This document shows positions 32,767-41,333 of a DNA stretch of 64,000 bases, in pieces. The number at the start of each line of letters is the position of its first letter. Within the stretch, counting starts at the first letter, position 1. Position numbers and translations under genes: made by a program. The stretch spans positions 1-64,000 of the forward strand of contig NZ_MWLK01000016.1 in the NCBI RefSeq assembly GCF_002198715.1, given 5' to 3'. The notes under the pieces were generated by a model, which had not been told where the DNA came from, made no database searches, and worked only from the letters and a program-made list of their open reading frames with translations. The DNA comes from Rhodomicrobium sp. R_RK_3. GTDB lineage: Bacteria > Pseudomonadota > Alphaproteobacteria > Rhizobiales > Rhodomicrobiaceae.

Positions 32767-34326
32767 ATGCCGGGCAACACGGCAAACCGAGGCATTGAAT
32801 CCATGGCCACCAGCGCGCCGCGCACCGTCCGACTCCATTCCGAGGACAATGTCATCGTCTGTCTCGACCAGGTCGCGGCGGGCTTTTCCGTCGAAGGCAT
32901 CAGCGTGGCTGGCCGCATCCCGCGCGGGCACAAGCTGGCGACGCGACCTATCGCCAAGGGCGAGCCGGTGCGCAAATTCGGCCAGATCATCGGCTTCGCC
33001 AGCCAGGACGTGGCACAGGGCGCGCATGTGCACGAGCATAATTGCGGCATGGGCACGTTCGAGCGCGACTATGCCTTCGCCGAGGACAATGGCTGGACGC
33101 CGCCCTCGCTGGAGGGCTTGCCGACGACGTTTCAAGGCTTTCGGCGCCGGAACGGCAAGGCCGGCACGCGCAATTACATCGCCGTGCTGACCAGCGTGAA
33201 TTGCTCGGCGACGGTTGCCCGCCTCGTCGCCCGCGCCGCCAACGAAAGCGGCTTGCTCGACGCCTATCCCAATGTCGACGGCGTCGTCGCCTTCACCCAT
33301 GGCACCGGCTGCGGCATGGCAGCGAGTGGCGAGGGCTATGAGCTTTTGCAGCGCACGCTGTGGGGTCATGCCGGCAACCCCAATGTCGGCGGCGCGCTGA
33401 TGATCGGGCTCGGCTGCGAGGTGTTCCAGATCCCGCGCCTGATGGAAACCTATGGCCTGAAAGACAGCGAGAGTTTTCGCCAGATGACCATCCAGGCGGC
33501 CGGCGGCACGCGCAAGACCATCGAGCGGGCGCTCGCCGTGATCGGCGAAATGCTGCCGATGGTGAATGCGGCGGCGCGCGAGCCGATCCCGGTTTCGGAG
33601 CTGAGCGTCGGCCTGCAATGCGGCGGCTCGGACGGCTATTCCGGCATCTCGGCCAACCCCGCGCTCGGTTTCGCCGCCGACCTGCTGGTGCAGGCGGACG
33701 GCACCGCGATCCTTTCGGAGACGCCGGAAATCTACGGCGCCGAGCATTTGCTCACCCGCCGCGCCGCCGACCGTGCCGTCGGCGAGGATCTCGTCAAGCT
33801 GATCCGCTGGTGGGAGGACTACACGTCGAAACTCGGCGGCGACATGAACAACAATCCCTCGCCCGGCAACAAGCTCGGCGGGCTGACGACGATCCTGGAA
33901 AAATCGCTCGGCGCGGCGGCCAAGGGCGGCACCTCGCCGCTGACCGGCGTCTACCGCTATGGCGAGCCGATCACCCGCAAGGGTTTCGTGTTCATGGATT
34001 CGCCCGGCTATGATCCCTGCTCGGTGACGGGGCAAGTGGCCTCGGGCGCCAATTTGATCGCCTTCACGACGGGGCGCGGCTCGGCCTTCGGCTACCGGCT
34101 GGTGCCCTCGATCAAGCTCGCCACCAACAGCGAGATGTACCGCAACATGACCGAGGACATGGACATCGATTGCGGCGAAGTGCTGGACGGTTTGCCGCTC
34201 GAGGCCAAGGGCCGCGAGATTTTCAAGATGCTGGTGGACGTCGCCTCGGGCAGCCGCTCGAAATCCGAACAGCTCGGCTATGGCGACCATGAATTCGTCC
34301 CCTGGCAGATCGGCGCGGTGATGTAG
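32767..34326 (+). CDS. UxaA-family (altronate/galactarate) dehydratase
   Basis: This 519-residue protein has an N-terminal SAF domain (about residues 20-95, including GRIPRGHKLATRPIAKGEPVRKFGQIIG) fused to the large UxaA dehydratase domain (NGKAGTRNYIAVLTSVNCS, HGTGCGM, GLGCEVFQ, GGSDGYSGISANPALG, NNNPSPGNKLGGLTT). Members remove water from altronate or galactarate-like sugar acids with an iron cofactor. ATG 32767 has GAGGAAA upstream; ATG 32803 is the alternative. No uronate operon surrounds it, so the exact sugar acid is unclear. Confidence 0.88.
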   Translation: MPGNTANRGIESMATSAPRTVRLHSEDNVIVCLDQVAAGFSVEGISVAGRIPRGHKLATRPIAKGEPVRKFGQIIGFASQDVAQGAHVHEHNCGMGTFERDYAFAEDNGWTPPSLEGLPTTFQGFRRRNGKAGTRNYIAVLTSVNCSATVARLVARAANESGLLDAYPNVDGVVAFTHGTGCGMAASGEGYELLQRTLWGHAGNPNVGGALMIGLGCEVFQIPRLMETYGLKDSESFRQMTIQAAGGTRKTIERALAVIGEMLPMVNAAAREPIPVSELSVGLQCGGSDGYSGISANPALGFAADLLVQADGTAILSETPEIYGAEHLLTRRAADRAVGEDLVKLIRWWEDYTSKLGGDMNNNPSPGNKLGGLTTILEKSLGAAAKGGTSPLTGVYRYGEPITRKGFVFMDSPGYDPCSVTGQVASGANLIAFTTGRGSAFGYRLVPSIKLATNSEMYRNMTEDMDIDCGEVLDGLPLEAKGREIFKMLVDVASGSRSKSEQLGYGDHEFVPWQIGAVM

Positions 34327-34340
34327 GCGGGCGCGGCTGG

Positions 34341-35024
34341 TCAGATCGCGAGAAAGGTCAAAACGCCGTCGTCCACGAAAACATAGCGCACGCCGAAGGA
34401 TGATGACGGGGTCAAGTCCCGCAGCGCCGGGTAGCGGTCCGGGGAGATCGACAGGGTGATGGCGCCGGGCGCGCAGGCGGTGATTTCGGCGGCGTGGAAG
34501 TCCATGAACAGGCGCAAACGCGGATAGATGGCCTTGTACAGCGCCTCCTTCGCCGAAAAGGCCAGCGTCAGAAACGAGGCGAACGCCATGCCGTGGGGGG
34601 CAAGCGCTAGCTCGGCGGCGGTTACGATCAAGTCGCGGAGGGACCCGGCGCGATCGGCCGGCATGACCGTCTCATAGTCGAGCCCTAATCCGGCATGGAG
34701 GCTTGCTGGCGCGGCGACGGCGGCGGCGTAGCCCTCGCCATGGGTGATGCTGCCGGTGAGGCCATCGGGCCAGGCCGGGCTGCGGTCGGGCCGGATCGGC
34801 ACTTCGGCGCGGCTCCCTGTCAGCCGCTCGATCGCCCGCCCGGCGCAGTAGCGGCCGGCAAGGAACTCCGCCTGCCGTTTCGGCACCGCCCGGGCGAGCG
34901 ATGCCGGCAAGGCGGGCAGGTCCGGAGCCGGGCTGGTGCCGTCCAGCCGGAAGTCGCAGCCGCAAAAGGCGACGCCCTCCGGCAGAAAAGGCGCCGGCCC
35001 GGTCCGCTCGGCAATGCGTATCAT
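34341..35024 (-). CDS. 4'-phosphopantetheinyl transferase, Sfp/EntD type
   Basis: This protein of about 227 residues transfers phosphopantetheine from CoA to acyl or peptidyl carrier proteins. Motifs include GSITHGEGYAAAV (P1-like), GLGLDYETV (magnesium-binding strand; usually GVDxE) and the hallmark FSAKEALYKAIYP. ATG 35024 gives typical family length; earlier starts would overlap the DUF899 gene. It begins 4 bp after that gene's stop, so it shares its transcript. No NRPS or PKS cluster is present here, so its carrier protein lies elsewhere. Confidence 0.85.
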   Translation of the reverse strand: MIRIAERTGPAPFLPEGVAFCGCDFRLDGTSPAPDLPALPASLARAVPKRQAEFLAGRYCAGRAIERLTGSRAEVPIRPDRSPAWPDGLTGSITHGEGYAAAVAAPASLHAGLGLDYETVMPADRAGSLRDLIVTAAELALAPHGMAFASFLTLAFSAKEALYKAIYPRLRLFMDFHAAEITACAPGAITLSISPDRYPALRDLTPSSSFGVRYVFVDDGVLTFLAI

Positions 35025-35028
35025 CGGT

Positions 35029-35799
35029 TCAGTCCCGGCCGTATTCGTCATGGCGGCGCCACCAGACGCCCGCCCCCTCGTTGCGCCCCTTGGGTGCGCG
35101 GTCGAGCCACGGATACATGCCCCAGATGGCGTCAACGCCGCGCGAATAGGTCGAATAGGTGTGATAGACGGCACCGTCCTCGCGGGCGAAGGCGCTCATG
35201 CCGGGCCGCTCGCGGACATAGTCGGCGACGCTGGTTCCGGCCATATTGGCGAAGGAGGCGACCGCCGTGCCCGCGCCGTCCGCGCCGGGTTTAAGCGCGC
35301 CGCCGCCGCTTTTGTAATTATAGGCAACGGTGCCCTCACGCTGCTGCTCCTCGGTGAACGAGACATTGTAGTCGAAATTGAAGTCGCTGCCGAAGGACGA
35401 CGCCCAGGGAAAGCTCCAGCCCATCCGCCGCTCGAATGCCTGCAGCTTGGCGAGCGGCGCCCGCGACACCGCCGTGAAGGCCACGTCATGGTTTTCCAGA
35501 TGGACGGCGATGCCGTTGAACCCGTCCGCGATCGCCGAGCAGGACGGGCAGCCCGCCTTGTAGTCCGGCCCGAACATGAAATGATAGACGAGAAGCTGCG
35601 AGCGCCCGCGAAACAGATCGGCGAGCGACGCGCTCCCCTCGTCGGTCTCGAAGCGGTAGGCTTTATCGACCCGGACCCAGGGCAGCGCCTGCCGCCGCCG
35701 CGCGACCTCATCGCTGCGCCGGGTCAATTCCTTCTCTTCCTTAAGCAGCGCGATCCGGGCCGCGAGCCACTCGTCGCGCGATACGACTTGATGCTGCAT
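35029..35799 (-). CDS. DUF899 thioredoxin-like protein
   Basis: This 256-residue protein is of DUF899, a thioredoxin-fold family. The first 40 residues form a charged helix (WLAARIALLKEEKELTRRSDEVARRRQALP). The core has YRFETDEGSASLADLF, LLVYHFMFGPDYKAGCPSC with a CPSC motif at the thioredoxin active-site position, and FNFDYNVSFT near residue 145. A redox role is inferred from the CxxC-type motif. It lies in the ArsR-SRPBCC operon, a common neighbourhood for this family. Confidence 0.86.
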   Translation of the reverse strand: MQHQVVSRDEWLAARIALLKEEKELTRRSDEVARRRQALPWVRVDKAYRFETDEGSASLADLFRGRSQLLVYHFMFGPDYKAGCPSCSAIADGFNGIAVHLENHDVAFTAVSRAPLAKLQAFERRMGWSFPWASSFGSDFNFDYNVSFTEEQQREGTVAYNYKSGGGALKPGADGAGTAVASFANMAGTSVADYVRERPGMSAFAREDGAVYHTYSTYSRGVDAIWGMYPWLDRAPKGRNEGAGVWWRRHDEYGRD

Positions 35800-35841
35800 G
35801 GTGAACCTCCTGTTCGTTGATGCTCTTTCGCGGCGCGGCGG

Positions 35842-36372
35842 TCAGGCCCCCAGGCGCCGCTCATATTCGGGCCGCAGCCGCGTCCATTCATCCCAGAACG
35901 GCTCCGGCTCCTGGCCCGTCGCGCGGGCGACGAGGACGTCGAGATGGGCGTGCCAGCCGGCGCTGACATTGGTCAGGGTGGTGCGGTCGGTGACGCGGCG
36001 ATGGGTGATGGTCAGCAGCACCTGATCACCCTCCGGCTCCAGCTCGAAGGTGACGCCGCCGGTGCTGCCCCATTCGATGGCGAGCTTGCGCGGCGGGTCG
36101 AGCTCGGCGATCCGGCTTTGCAGCCGGTGTTCCTCGGAATGGCCGGGCGGGCGCCGGCCGCCGCCGGTGAGCTCGTCATTGCGCCAGACGAACTCGAACG
36201 GCGCGCCGACGCTCATCTGCATCTCGCCCGCCGCCAGCCATTTGCGGCGCAGCTCGCTCTCGGTGAGATAGGCCCAGATGCGCTCGATCGGACCGGGCAG
36301 AAGCCGCTGAATCTTGAAGGTGGCGGGCTCGATCAGCGCGCCATAAGGGTCCGGGCTTGCCGGGACTTTCAT
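35842..36372 (-). CDS. SRPBCC/AHSA1-family protein
   Basis: This 176-residue START-like protein has the AHSA1 pattern FKIQRLLPGPIERIWAYLTESELRRKWLAAGEM, WGSTGGVTFELEPEGDQVLLTITHR and the C-terminal helix GWHAHLDVLVARATG. Such proteins bind hydrophobic ligands. Its start overlaps the ArsR stop (ATGA), so the two are translationally coupled. ArsR-AHSA1 pairs are common, with the SRPBCC protein as the likely output. The ligand is unknown. Confidence 0.85.
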   Translation of the reverse strand: MKVPASPDPYGALIEPATFKIQRLLPGPIERIWAYLTESELRRKWLAAGEMQMSVGAPFEFVWRNDELTGGGRRPPGHSEEHRLQSRIAELDPPRKLAIEWGSTGGVTFELEPEGDQVLLTITHRRVTDRTTLTNVSAGWHAHLDVLVARATGQEPEPFWDEWTRLRPEYERRLGA

Positions 36373-36737
36373 GTGCCATCTCCTTGTTTAGGGGGCGAGG
36401 ACCGGCTGGCGTCCTCCTCGCGCAGGAGCCGTTCGAGAATGTCGAGGCGCCCGGTCCAGAAGCGCTCATAGGCGCTCAGCCATTCATGCGCGCTGGCGAG
36501 CGGCCCGGGGTCGAGCCGGCACAGATGCGTGCGCCCACGCACCTCACGCCGGATCAGGCCGGCAGCCTCCAGCACCTTGATGTGCTTCGAGGCCGCCGCG
36601 AGCGAGATCGCGAACGGATGCGCAAGCTGGCCGACCGTCCGCTCGCCGCCAGCGAGGTCGCGCAGCATCTGGCGCCGCGTGGCGTCGCCCAGCGCGTGGA
36701 AAACGGTGTTCAGTTGGGGTGCTTCTAATTCAACCAT
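36369..36737 (-). CDS. ArsR-family transcriptional regulator
   Basis: This protein of about 122 residues is a winged-helix repressor (FHALGDATRRQMLRDLAGGE, then ISLAAASKHIKVLEAAGLIRREVRGR). It lacks the CxC metal site of ArsR/SmtB and belongs to the AHSA1-linked branch. ATG 36737 lies inside the first of two ATTCAACC-type palindromes, so it probably shuts off its own translation and transcription. It heads the operon with the SRPBCC, DUF899 and PPTase genes. Confidence 0.87.
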   Translation of the reverse strand: MVELEAPQLNTVFHALGDATRRQMLRDLAGGERTVGQLAHPFAISLAAASKHIKVLEAAGLIRREVRGRTHLCRLDPGPLASAHEWLSAYERFWTGRLDILERLLREEDASRSSPPKQGDGT

Positions 36738-36747
36738 AAGGTTGAAT
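36728..36747. promoter_or_regulatory. ArsR operator candidate 1, overlapping the start codon
   Basis: ATTCAACC-ATAA-GGTTGAAT is a perfect 20-bp palindrome that contains the regulator's ATG. The sequence is a near-duplicate of the second site 40 bp away. Confidence 0.72.
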
Positions 36748-36769
36748 GTAGCGGGGCGGATTGGAAGAG

Positions 36770-36785
36770 TCAACCGATTGGTTGA
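36770..36785. promoter_or_regulatory. ArsR operator candidate 2
   Basis: TCAACC-GATT-GGTTGA is a perfect 16-bp palindrome whose centre is 40 bp from that of the first site, close to four helical turns. The same arms and 4-bp spacer argue for one dimeric protein binding both. Confidence 0.7.
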
Positions 36786-36801
36786 ATCTCTATGATCTTG
36801 C

Positions 36802-37761
36802 TCAGGACAGCCACCAGAACGCCAGCAACATCGCCGCATAGAGCGCGACGACCAGGATCGTCCCCGCGATCTCGATCACCCGGTGCGAAGGCTGAAGCCA
36901 CCAGGCAAGGCGCTCGCTGGCGCGGGGGACGAGGACGCTCAGCAGCAGCACGCTGACCGTATTGCCGATGAACAGGGCTATGGCGAAGGGCAGCCCGAAG
37001 AGACCGATCAGCACGGGTGCCTGCACGAGGCTGCCAAACAGGAACACGATCGGGTAAAGCAGCAGCAGAACCAGCATGTTCTGCTTCCAGGCGGCGGGAG
37101 GCGGCGCGCCCGTATTGGCGGTGGTGGGAAACCATTGGTCGAAGCCGGTGCGGGCGATGCGGGCGTGGAATTCCTCGGTGAAGGCGCTCGCCTCCTCCAG
37201 CAGTTTTTGCCGCTCCGGCGAGGCGAGCCAGCGCTCGAGATTGGCCTCGGTGTCGAAGCGCAAGATGGCCAGCCAGTCGTCCTGCACGCCGGGGACGGGC
37301 GGCTCGAAGCGGTAGCCCTGGAAGCCGGGCGCGCGCGACTGGGCAGCGGCGATGCGCATTTCCCAGGCGCGATAGGCGGCCTCGCCGCCGGGCTTGATCC
37401 GCGTCGAGATGACGGCGGAGACGGGCGCGGGCAGCACGCCCCCGCCGCTGTCGTTGACGATGTGGATGTCGTCGGTGCCGAGCAGCATCGGCGCGGCGCC
37501 CTCGATGCGCTTCAGCCGTGCCTCCGATTTCAGCCAGCCGAGCGCGGCGTCGGAGCTGGTGAAGCGCTGCAGGATCACCCAGTCGGCCTGGGCGGGCGGG
37601 CTCGGCGGCATCACCGTCTGCTGAATGAAGCCGGGGAATTTGGCGATGATGGCGCTGGTCTCGTCCTGCCAGGTGGCGAAAGGTTCGAACGCCTCGGCGC
37701 GCACGCGGGTCTGCGTGACGATGGTGACATTCGTGCTGGCGGGACGCTCCATGACATTCAT
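36802..37761 (-). CDS. Membrane-anchored double antibiotic-biosynthesis-monooxygenase-domain protein
   Basis: This protein of about 319 residues has two ABM ferredoxin-like domains (about 8-90 and 98-190, each with a DDWxxxLRF/DWVILQRF-type strand). About three hydrophobic helices follow to the end (about 215-235, 245-270, 285-319). The start overlaps the hydroxylase stop (ATGA), so it is coupled to it. ABM domains are small monooxygenase or degrading folds. The fused membrane part suggests it acts at the inner membrane, perhaps on the hydroxylase product. The function is unproven. Confidence 0.8.
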   Translation of the reverse strand: MNVMERPASTNVTIVTQTRVRAEAFEPFATWQDETSAIIAKFPGFIQQTVMPPSPPAQADWVILQRFTSSDAALGWLKSEARLKRIEGAAPMLLGTDDIHIVNDSGGGVLPAPVSAVISTRIKPGGEAAYRAWEMRIAAAQSRAPGFQGYRFEPPVPGVQDDWLAILRFDTEANLERWLASPERQKLLEEASAFTEEFHARIARTGFDQWFPTTANTGAPPPAAWKQNMLVLLLLYPIVFLFGSLVQAPVLIGLFGLPFAIALFIGNTVSVLLLSVLVPRASERLAWWLQPSHRVIEIAGTILVVALYAAMLLAFWWLS

Positions 37762-40508
37762 GCGTGCGGCGCCAGTTTTGCGAAGATGCGGTCCGGCAGC
37801 AGCGGCAGATGCGGGAAGCGCACGCCGGTCGCATCGGCAAGCGCGTTGGCGATGGCTGGGGCGACCGGGTTGATCGCGCATTCGCCTTGCGATTTCGCGC
37901 CGAGCGGGCCGATGCGGTCATAGGTGTCGGCGAAGAAGACCTCGGTCGGCGGAACGTCGGCATAGGAGGGGATGCGGTAATTGCGCAGCGCCGGGTTCAC
38001 CATCCGGCCTTCGGCGTCGTAGACCATCTGCTCGGTCAGCGCCCAGCCGATGCCCATGGCGATGGAGCCCTCGATCTGGCCCCGGCACTGCATCGGGTTG
38101 ATGAGGCGGCCGATATCGGCGCCGTGGACGCTGTGCAGGATGCGGATCTCGCCGGTTGCGCGGTGCACCGCCAGCCGTATGCCCTGCACGTTGAAAGCGA
38201 CCGAGCGCAGCGACAGATAGGATTTGCGCTTCGCCTCGAAATGATGCCCGGCCCTGGTGCCGATGGCATAGAGCTCGGCGAGCCCTACTCGTTCATTGCC
38301 GCAGATGACGGCGTTGTCGTCGAGACGGCAATCGGCGCCGGTATGGCGGCGCGCGAAACCGAGGATGCTGTCGCGCATGGCCTCCGCCGCCATCCTGACC
38401 GCCTGCCCGGCGACGACGGTGCCGGTGCTGGCGAAGGTGCCGGTGTCGTAGGGGGCGAGGTCGGTATCGGCATTGACGATGGCGATGCGGTCGGCGCGGG
38501 CGCTGAGCAGCGAGGCGGCGATCTGTCTGTGCGAGGTGATGGAACCGTTGCCCATCTCGGTCGAGCCGACGGCGAGGTGATAGCTGCCGTCCGGCAAAAG
38601 CCGCATCTGCGCGCCGCTGCGGTGCTCGGTCGGCGGCCCGCATTCCAGCATGGCGAGCGCGACGCCCGTGCCCTCGGCCCATTCCTCGCCCTCGGGCTTT
38701 GGAAGGCCGCCGCCCTTCGCCAGCGCGCCCTCGACGAAATCGAGGCACTGGTCGAGGCCGTAGCTGCCGAAATCGACGTCGGACGGGTCGTTCCAGGCCG
38801 ATTCGATCCAGTCGCCGGGCAGGATCATGTTCTTGCGCCGCATCGCGAACGGATCGATGCCGAGCAGCCGGGCGAGTTCGTCGATGGCGCACTCGATGGC
38901 GAAGGCGGTCTGCGACGAGCCATAGCCGCGAAAGCCGCCGCCCGGCACCATGTTGGTGTAGACCGCGTAGCCCGCCGCCTTCTTGTTCGGGCAGCGATAG
39001 GCCGTCATCGGCCCGCCGAGCGAGGCCCCCAGCGTCTCGCTGGCATGGCCGCCATAGGCGCCGGTGTTCGAGACCACATGCAGCTCGATGGCGGTCAGCG
39101 TGCCGTCGCGCCGCGCGCCGAGTTTTACGCGGGTCGTCATCTGATGCCGGGTCGTTGCGCCGATGAACTGCTCCTCGCGGGTGAATTCCCATTGCACCGG
39201 GCGGCCGGTCTTCAGCGCCGCCAGCAGGCACAGGTCTTCGGAAATCATCTCCTGCTTGCCGCCGAACCCGCCGCCGACGCGCTCGGTGAAGACATGCACG
39301 TCGCTGGGTCTGAGGCCGAACAGATGGCACAACTTCTGCTTGGCGATGAAGGGCGCCTGCGTGCTGGTGCGGATGTGGACGCGGCCATCCTCGCCTTGCC
39401 AGGCGATGGAGCCGTGCGTCTCCAGATGCACATGCTGCACGCGCGAGGTGGAATAGGTCATCTCATGCACGGCGTCGGCGGAGGCAAAGCCCTCGGCGAC
39501 GCTGCCGATCTCGCCGTGGATGTCGGCATAGATGTTGCCGCGCTCCTCGCCGCGCTCGTCATGGATGCGCGGCGCGCCCGGCGCCATCGCCGCGACCGGA
39601 TCGAACACGGCGGGCAGGATCTCATATTCGACCTCGAGCAGGCGGCAGGCGGCTTCGGCGGCGGCCTCGGTCTCGGCAACGACAGCGGCGACGCGCTGGC
39701 CGGCGAAGCGCACCACATTGTCGAGCATGTAGCTGTCGTCGGGATCGACCAGATGGTCCTCATGCGTGGCGGTGCTGTAGAGGCGGCGCGGCACATCCTC
39801 CCAGGTGAAGATCGCGGCGACGCCCGGCACCGCCATCGCCCTGTCGCGGCCGATGGCGCGGATGCGGGCATGGGCGTGCGGCGAGCGCAGCACCTTCAGA
39901 TGCAGCATCCCCTCCATGGCGACATCCATGGTGTAGCGCGCCTCGCCGGTGACGATGGCATGGGCGAGCGGGCTCGGCACGCTGGCGCCGCAAGCCTCGC
40001 CGGCGATGTCCTCGGCGATCTCGGCGCGGCCGTGCATCGCGTCGGCGATGGCGCGGTAGCCGGTGCAGCGGCAGAGATTGCCCTTCAGCGCCTGCGGCAT
40101 GTCTTCTTTCTGCGCATCGGTCAGCGCGGCGCAGGTCATCATCATGCCCGCCGTGCAGAAGCTGCATTGGAAGGCCTGCGCGCCCAGAAACGCCTGCTGC
40201 ACCGGATGCAGCGAGCCGTCCGGCGGGGCAAGTCCTTCGACGGTTGTGACCTCGCGTCCAGCGGCGCGGAAGGCGGGCATCAGGCAGGAATGCACCGGCG
40301 TGCCGTCGAGCCAGACGGTGCAGGCGCCGCAATCGCCCTGGTCGCAGCCTTTCTTGACGCCGAACACGCCGCGCTCGCGCAGGAAAGTGCGCAGGCATTG
40401 GCCGGGCTGAGGCTCGGCGAAATAAAGCTTGCCGTTGATGGTGTAGCCGTTGCGCGGGGCGTCGGCGGTAGGCGCCGGTTGCGGCTGATCGGCGGGGGTG
40501 TGGTTCAT
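37758..40508 (-). CDS. Molybdenum hydroxylase, fused 2Fe-2S and Moco subunit (xanthine dehydrogenase family)
   Basis: This 916-residue fusion has an N-terminal 2Fe-2S domain (Cys55, Cys60, Cys63, Cys75) and a helical domain with the second cluster (Cys115, Cys118, Cys146, Cys148). The large molybdopterin domain carries GGGFGGKQE, GGGFRGYGSSQ and the active-site Glu region GAKSQGECAINP. FAD is on a separate subunit encoded just upstream, the stop and start overlapping by ATGA. It hydroxylates an N-heterocycle or aldehyde carbon with water. The substrate is not recognisable. It lies in a four-gene operon with a secreted protein. Confidence 0.9.
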   Translation of the reverse strand: MNHTPADQPQPAPTADAPRNGYTINGKLYFAEPQPGQCLRTFLRERGVFGVKKGCDQGDCGACTVWLDGTPVHSCLMPAFRAAGREVTTVEGLAPPDGSLHPVQQAFLGAQAFQCSFCTAGMMMTCAALTDAQKEDMPQALKGNLCRCTGYRAIADAMHGRAEIAEDIAGEACGASVPSPLAHAIVTGEARYTMDVAMEGMLHLKVLRSPHAHARIRAIGRDRAMAVPGVAAIFTWEDVPRRLYSTATHEDHLVDPDDSYMLDNVVRFAGQRVAAVVAETEAAAEAACRLLEVEYEILPAVFDPVAAMAPGAPRIHDERGEERGNIYADIHGEIGSVAEGFASADAVHEMTYSTSRVQHVHLETHGSIAWQGEDGRVHIRTSTQAPFIAKQKLCHLFGLRPSDVHVFTERVGGGFGGKQEMISEDLCLLAALKTGRPVQWEFTREEQFIGATTRHQMTTRVKLGARRDGTLTAIELHVVSNTGAYGGHASETLGASLGGPMTAYRCPNKKAAGYAVYTNMVPGGGFRGYGSSQTAFAIECAIDELARLLGIDPFAMRRKNMILPGDWIESAWNDPSDVDFGSYGLDQCLDFVEGALAKGGGLPKPEGEEWAEGTGVALAMLECGPPTEHRSGAQMRLLPDGSYHLAVGSTEMGNGSITSHRQIAASLLSARADRIAIVNADTDLAPYDTGTFASTGTVVAGQAVRMAAEAMRDSILGFARRHTGADCRLDDNAVICGNERVGLAELYAIGTRAGHHFEAKRKSYLSLRSVAFNVQGIRLAVHRATGEIRILHSVHGADIGRLINPMQCRGQIEGSIAMGIGWALTEQMVYDAEGRMVNPALRNYRIPSYADVPPTEVFFADTYDRIGPLGAKSQGECAINPVAPAIANALADATGVRFPHLPLLPDRIFAKLAPHA

Positions 40509-41320
40509 GCCGCCGCCAGTTCCGCCCGGATCTGCTCGGCGAAATAAAGGGTGAGGTGGCGCTTATACGCCGCCGAGCCGTGCACGTCGTTGAAATAGCC
40601 GTCCGCCGGGATGCGCGCGTCGATGGCGCGCCGCAGAGCGGTGGCCGGAGGCATTTCGGGGAAGTAGAACTGGATCGGGCGCGGCGTCGCGGCGGTGATG
40701 GTCAGCAAGAGATCGCCCTCGCCTTGCGTGCCGACGATGAGCGCCGCCGACCGCCCGAGCTTGGTCATCGAGGCATGGCGGAAGGCGAAGCGCTTCGACA
40801 GCGCCGACGCCGGAAGCAGGATGCTGCGCAAGAGCTCGCCCGGCGCCAGGATGTTGGCATTGTCGCCGGTGACGAAATCGACCGCCGCCACCTCGCGCGG
40901 CGCACCGTCCCGCGGCCAGAGCGTGTAGACGCCTTCCAGCGCCGCCGTCAGCGAGATCATCGGACCGGCAGGCAGCGACATGCAGATATTGCCGCCGACC
41001 GTCGAGGCGTTCCAGATCTTGAACGAGGCGAGGAAGGCGTTGCAGCAATCGCGGATGAGCGGAGCCGCGCGCCATTCGGGCGGGGCGCTGAAGGCGAACA
41101 GCTCGGCGATATGGCAGGTCGCGGCGATCTCCAGCCCCGATGCGGAAGGCGTCAATGCCGGCCAGCGCAGCCCTTGCAGGTCGATCAGCGTATCGGTGCC
41201 GAATTGCGGCTCGGAGAACAGCCAGGTGCCGCCCGCCAGCCAGGCATAGCCGGGCCGCCACTGGGTGATCTGATCGGCCGATTGCGGGCGCTTCACCTCG
41301 GTGATGGTGTTGAGGTTCAT
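40505..41320 (-). CDS. FAD-binding subunit of molybdenum hydroxylase (CoxM/XdhB type)
   Basis: This 271-residue protein has the FAD_binding_5 domain (AWLAGGTWLFSEPQFG, TCHIAELFAF, NASTVGGNICMSLPAGPM) and the C-terminal CO-dehydrogenase flavoprotein domain. The glycine-rich TVGGNI segment contacts FAD pyrophosphate. It passes electrons from the Fe-S clusters to the acceptor. Its stop overlaps the start of the Moco subunit, and its start is 13 bp after the secreted protein gene. Confidence 0.88.
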   Translation of the reverse strand: MNLNTITEVKRPQSADQITQWRPGYAWLAGGTWLFSEPQFGTDTLIDLQGLRWPALTPSASGLEIAATCHIAELFAFSAPPEWRAAPLIRDCCNAFLASFKIWNASTVGGNICMSLPAGPMISLTAALEGVYTLWPRDGAPREVAAVDFVTGDNANILAPGELLRSILLPASALSKRFAFRHASMTKLGRSAALIVGTQGEGDLLLTITAATPRPIQFYFPEMPPATALRRAIDARIPADGYFNDVHGSAAYKRHLTLYFAEQIRAELAAA

Positions 41321-41333
41321 GATGCGGCGGCTC

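Noticed and set aside
37764-40547. A 927-residue open frame on the plus strand
   Set aside because: It is antisense to the molybdenum hydroxylase, whose Cys motifs and overlapping operon signals are decisive.
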